Shown here one piece after another: positions 61,325 through 64,000 of a stretch of DNA of 64,000 nt. The notes beneath the pieces were generated by a model. That model was not told where the DNA came from and searched no databases. It saw nothing but the letters and a program-made list of their open reading frames with translations. This DNA comes from Planobispora rosea (GTDB lineage: Bacteria; Actinomycetota; Actinomycetes; Streptosporangiales; Streptosporangiaceae). The stretch is from the NCBI RefSeq assembly GCF_014648175.1, contig NZ_BMQP01000017.1, forward strand, positions 62,001 to 126,000, in the 5' to 3' direction. How positions within the stretch are numbered: position 1 is the first letter of the stretch; each line of letters begins with the position of its first letter. A program made the position numbers and the translations under genes.

Positions 61325-62722
61325 TCAGGTGATGTGGGACAGGGCGTCCCAGACGTTCTCCGCCTCGATGACGTCGAAACCGGGGGCGAAGCTCGCACGG
61401 CCGTTGACGCGGACCAGGGAGGCCTCGCCCCGTTTCCCCTTGCCGGTCTCCAGGGAGCCGGTCGGGACGAGGGCGCGGGTGAAGCCCAGGCGTGCCGCCT
61501 CCGAGAGGCGGCGGCGGACGTCGCGGACCGGGCGGAGCTCTCCGGCCAGACCCACCTCGCCCAGCACCACCAGGCCGGGCGGGAGGGCCTTGTCCCCGGC
61601 GGCGCTGGCCACGGCGAGCATCACCGACAGGTCGATCGCGGGGTCGCTGAGCTTGATGCCGCCCACGGTCGCGGTGAACACGTCGCAGCCGCCGAGGCGG
61701 GCGTTGAGCCGCCGTTCCAGCACGGCCAGCACCATCGTGACCCGGTAGGGGTCGAGCCCGGAGGAGGAGCGGCGGGGCTGCTGGGCCTCGGTCCGGGCGA
61801 CCAGGGCCTGGACCTCGGCGGGCAACGGGCGGGTGCCCTCCATGGTGACCGTGACGCAGGTGCCGGGGACCGGCTCGGCGCGGTGGGAGACGAACAGGCC
61901 GCTGGCGTCGGCGATGCCCTCGATGCCGTTCTCGTGCAGGTCGAAGCAGCCGACCTCGTCGACGGGGCCGTACCGGTTCTTGATCGCGCGGACCATGCGG
62001 AGCCGGGAGTGGCGGTCGCCCTCGAAGTGCAGCACCACGTCGACGAGGTGCTCCAGCGTCCGGGGGCCGGCGATCGAGCCCTCCTTGGTGACGTGGCCGA
62101 CCAGGACCGTGGACATGCCGCGTTCCTTGGCCATCCTGACCAGGTTGCCGGCGACCTCCCGGACCTGGGTGACCCCGCCGGGGACACCGGTCGCCTGGGT
62201 GGAGCCGATCGTCTGGACCGAGTCGACGACGAGCAGGCCCGGCTGGACCTTCTCCACGTGGGTCACCAGCGCGCTCAGGTCGGTCTCCGCCGCGAGGTAG
62301 AGGGAGTCGTGGATCGCGCCGATCCGGTCGGCCCGGAGCCGGACCTGGGCCGCCGACTCCTCGCCCGTCACGTAGAGGACGGTCTGCTGCCGTGCGATCT
62401 TGGAGGCCGCCTCCAGCAGGAGCGTGGACTTGCCGATGCCGGGCTCGCCGGCCAGCAGCACCACGGCTCCGGGCACCAGGCCGCCGCCGAGCACCCGGTC
62501 GAGCTCGGGGACGCCGGTGGTGCGCGCGTGCGCGACCTCCGCCTTGACCTGCCCGATCGGGACGGCCGGGGCGGTGACCGCCCCGCCGGTGGCCACGCTC
62601 ACGCCGCTGCGGGCGGTCTCCTCGTCGACCGTGCCCCAGGACTGGCACTCACCGCAGCGCCCCACCCATTTGGCGGTCTGCCAACCGCACTCACTACAGC
62701 GATAGCCAACCTTCTTCGCCAT
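61325..62722 (-). CDS. radA: DNA repair protein RadA
   Basis: A 465-residue RecA-like branch-migration helicase. The zinc finger has Cys at 9, 12, 23 and 26. The ATPase has Walker A GEPGIGKS at ~92-99, and the family KNRYG motif follows near 245. A C-terminal Lon-protease-like domain (GGIKLSDPAIDLSVMLAVASA) completes it. It processes recombination intermediates. TAGCGT (62734-62729) lies 6 bases before the ATG with no ribosome site, so the mRNA is leaderless. Confidence 0.97.
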   Translation of the reverse strand: MAKKVGYRCSECGWQTAKWVGRCGECQSWGTVDEETARSGVSVATGGAVTAPAVPIGQVKAEVAHARTTGVPELDRVLGGGLVPGAVVLLAGEPGIGKSTLLLEAASKIARQQTVLYVTGEESAAQVRLRADRIGAIHDSLYLAAETDLSALVTHVEKVQPGLLVVDSVQTIGSTQATGVPGGVTQVREVAGNLVRMAKERGMSTVLVGHVTKEGSIAGPRTLEHLVDVVLHFEGDRHSRLRMVRAIKNRYGPVDEVGCFDLHENGIEGIADASGLFVSHRAEPVPGTCVTVTMEGTRPLPAEVQALVARTEAQQPRRSSSGLDPYRVTMVLAVLERRLNARLGGCDVFTATVGGIKLSDPAIDLSVMLAVASAAGDKALPPGLVVLGEVGLAGELRPVRDVRRRLSEAARLGFTRALVPTGSLETGKGKRGEASLVRVNGRASFAPGFDVIEAENVWDALSHIT

Positions 62723-62755
62723 GGCCGCACGCTACCGGCCCGCACCGACAACTTT

Positions 62756-62783
62756 CACCCGGTACGGCATGCCGTACCGGGTG
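62756..62783 (-). terminator. Perfect palindrome between the hydrolase and radA genes
   Basis: CACCCGGTACGGCA and its exact complement form a 28-base palindrome, 14 bases after the hydrolase stop on the minus strand. It is the likely terminator of that gene. It also isolates the leaderless radA promoter from read-through. Confidence 0.7.
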
Positions 62784-62796
62784 GAAGCCCGACGGA

Positions 62797-64000
62797 TCAG
62801 GGAGTGACGGGTGCGGCCGGGCGGGTCAGCGGGAGGGTGACCGTGACGCGCAGGTCCAGGTCGGCGGTGGCGCGCTGCGGGGTGTAGAGCGCGGTTCCGG
62901 ACGTGATCTGCAGGGTCAGACGGCTGTCCCGCGCGGCCCGCCAGGCGATCGTCTCCAACTCGCGGGAGACGAGGTGGGCCCGCCCGTCCAGCCGGACCGG
63001 GATCGGGGTCGCCTGGTTGCCGACGACGACGCCGGTGCGCTCATCCACGAGCTGGGCGTACACGAACGTGGTGGTGGGGCTTCCCGCCTCGGCCTCACCC
63101 CGGTAGGCGAGGATGACCCGGGGCGCCCCGACCAGCTGGCCCTCGGTGCGCGGGGCCTTGATCTGGACGTTCACGGCCTTGGCGGCGGGCCTGGCGGCGG
63201 TCGGCAGGCCGGAGGTGTCGCCCGGGCGTACCTGGAGCTCGCCCTTGCCGGATCCGTGCAGCAGGCCCGAGGGGAACAGCGGGTAACGGGAGGCGCCGCG
63301 CCACACGCCGGTGTTGTCCACGTACTCGAAGGCGGGACCGGTGTCGGTCCGCCGCTCGCCCTTCAGGTGGCGGGAGAACCAGGCGAGGCTGATCTTCTCG
63401 ATGTGCCCGGCGGGACCGGGGTCGCTTGCGCAGGCGCCGTGGCCGCCGCAGAACCAGGCCATCTTCACCGGGGTGCCCGCCCGGCGCAGCCGCTCGTAGT
63501 TGGCGACCGCCTCGTCGAGCGGGAACAGGGTGTCGACGGTGCCCTGGAGGATCAGGGTGGGCGCCTCGATCCGCCGGACGAGGTCGCCGGGGCCGCGCTC
63601 GGCGTACCACGCTTCGTCCTCGGCGGACATGGTCCCGGTGGTCGCCCCCGAGACGCAGGAGCTGCGCACGGGTGCCGCGACGCGGTTGGTCCCGGCCATG
63701 CCTCCGGCGCACAGGATGCCGGCCCAGCCCGCCTTGTAGGCGTCGTCGGGGTAGAGGCTGCCGGTCAGGGAACTCCAGGCGATGGAGGGGATGATGGCGT
63801 CGACGCGGCGGTCGGCGGCGGCGGTGATGAACTGGGCGCCACCGCCGTAGCTCCCGCCGGCCATGCCGACTCGGGGGTCGCCGGCCCGGTCCAGCCGGGC
63901 CTCCGGCTGCTCGGCGATCCAGCCGATCAGCGCGGAGACGTCGCGGCCTTCGAGGTCCGCGTGGTTGACGTTGGCCTCGCCGCCCGACCCGCCGAAGCCC
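62797..64000 (-). CDS. CocE/NonD-type hydrolase (X-Pro dipeptidyl-peptidase-like), 5' end cut by window
   Basis: The last ~400 residues of an alpha/beta hydrolase; the frame runs off the right edge, so the start is not in the window. The nucleophile elbow GGSYGGG, the acid region LQGTVDTLFPLDEA and the His in CGGHGAC make up a Ser-Asp-His triad. A C-terminal beta-rich domain (~last 150 residues) resembles the jelly-roll of CocE and X-Pro dipeptidyl-peptidases. Esterase or peptidase activity is likely, substrate unknown. Two Cys pairs near GILCAGG and SSCVSG suggest export with disulfides. Confidence 0.85.
   Translation of the reverse strand, partial: GFGGSGGEANVNHADLEGRDVSALIGWIAEQPEARLDRAGDPRVGMAGGSYGGGAQFITAAADRRVDAIIPSIAWSSLTGSLYPDDAYKAGWAGILCAGGMAGTNRVAAPVRSSCVSGATTGTMSAEDEAWYAERGPGDLVRRIEAPTLILQGTVDTLFPLDEAVANYERLRRAGTPVKMAWFCGGHGACASDPGPAGHIEKISLAWFSRHLKGERRTDTGPAFEYVDNTGVWRGASRYPLFPSGLLHGSGKGELQVRPGDTSGLPTAARPAAKAVNVQIKAPRTEGQLVGAPRVILAYRGEAEAGSPTTTFVYAQLVDERTGVVVGNQATPIPVRLDGRAHLVSRELETIAWRAARDSRLTLQITSGTALYTPQRATADLDLRVTVTLPLTRPAAPVTP

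Overview
The window is a 64 kb piece of a GC-rich actinobacterial chromosome. The gene order dacB, zinc metalloprotease, tilS, hpt, ftsH, folE, folP, folB, folK, DUF3180, then panC, panD, nadB, nadC, coaX, lysS, lsr2, clpC, then mutY, disA, radA is the conserved housekeeping block of mycelial actinomycetes. Several features fit Streptosporangiales better than Streptomyces: a NadB-NadC fusion, the isolated nuoD copy and the neighbours of the fol genes. That family-level placement is inference from gene order and style, not from a marker-gene comparison. Most genes start with ATG or GTG. Many have a Shine-Dalgarno sequence. A good number instead have a TANNNT box 6 to 9 bases before the start codon, as expected for leaderless mRNAs.

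Layout. Bases 1-17000 are accessory. They hold a partial metallophosphoesterase, a tRNA-Thr with a decayed integrase behind it, small regulators (STAS, MarR-like), an isolated CHMI-like isomerase, an ECF41-type sigma factor with its FAD oxidoreductase, flavin and P450 oxidoreductases, and a nucleotidyltransferase (MNT) whose HEPN partner is broken by a frameshift. They also hold an ABC-F protein, two exported proteins, a membrane-tethered sigma/anti-sigma fusion and an NlpC/P60 hydrolase. Bases 17000-28000 are the core ppa/dacB/tilS/hpt/ftsH/folate block. Bases 27700-34000 hold an isolated nuoD paralogue, a class V aminotransferase under a SAM-IV riboswitch, TerC, a second P450 and a MidA-like methyltransferase. 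Bases 34200-42300 are cofactor biosynthesis (panC, panD, a fused nadB-nadC, coaX) plus lysS and a small HTH protein. Bases 42400-50800 hold a second NlpC/P60 hydrolase behind a c-di-AMP riboswitch, argA, two RDD membrane proteins (one with a long YGQ-rich disordered region), a 47-residue membrane protein, lsr2 and clpC. Bases 51100-64000 hold an EboE-like TIM barrel, a LuxR-type ATPase regulator, an Old Yellow Enzyme, mutY, a MerR/MFS efflux pair, disA, radA and a partial CocE-type hydrolase.

How the parts connect. DisA makes c-di-AMP, and the riboswitch before the cell-wall hydrolase at 42445-43503 senses it, so producer and sensor lie within 20 kb. The fol genes overlap by 4 bases from folP through DUF3180 and form one translationally coupled unit. 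panC, the NadB-NadC fusion and coaX supply pantothenate, NAD and CoA. The most unusual items are the NadB-NadC fusion, the one-protein sigma/anti-sigma switch, the SAM-IV riboswitch in front of an aminotransferase and nuoD copy, the FUS-like YGQ repeat protein, and a recurring pattern of short tandem duplications between and inside genes. No CRISPR array, intact insertion sequence or prophage was seen.
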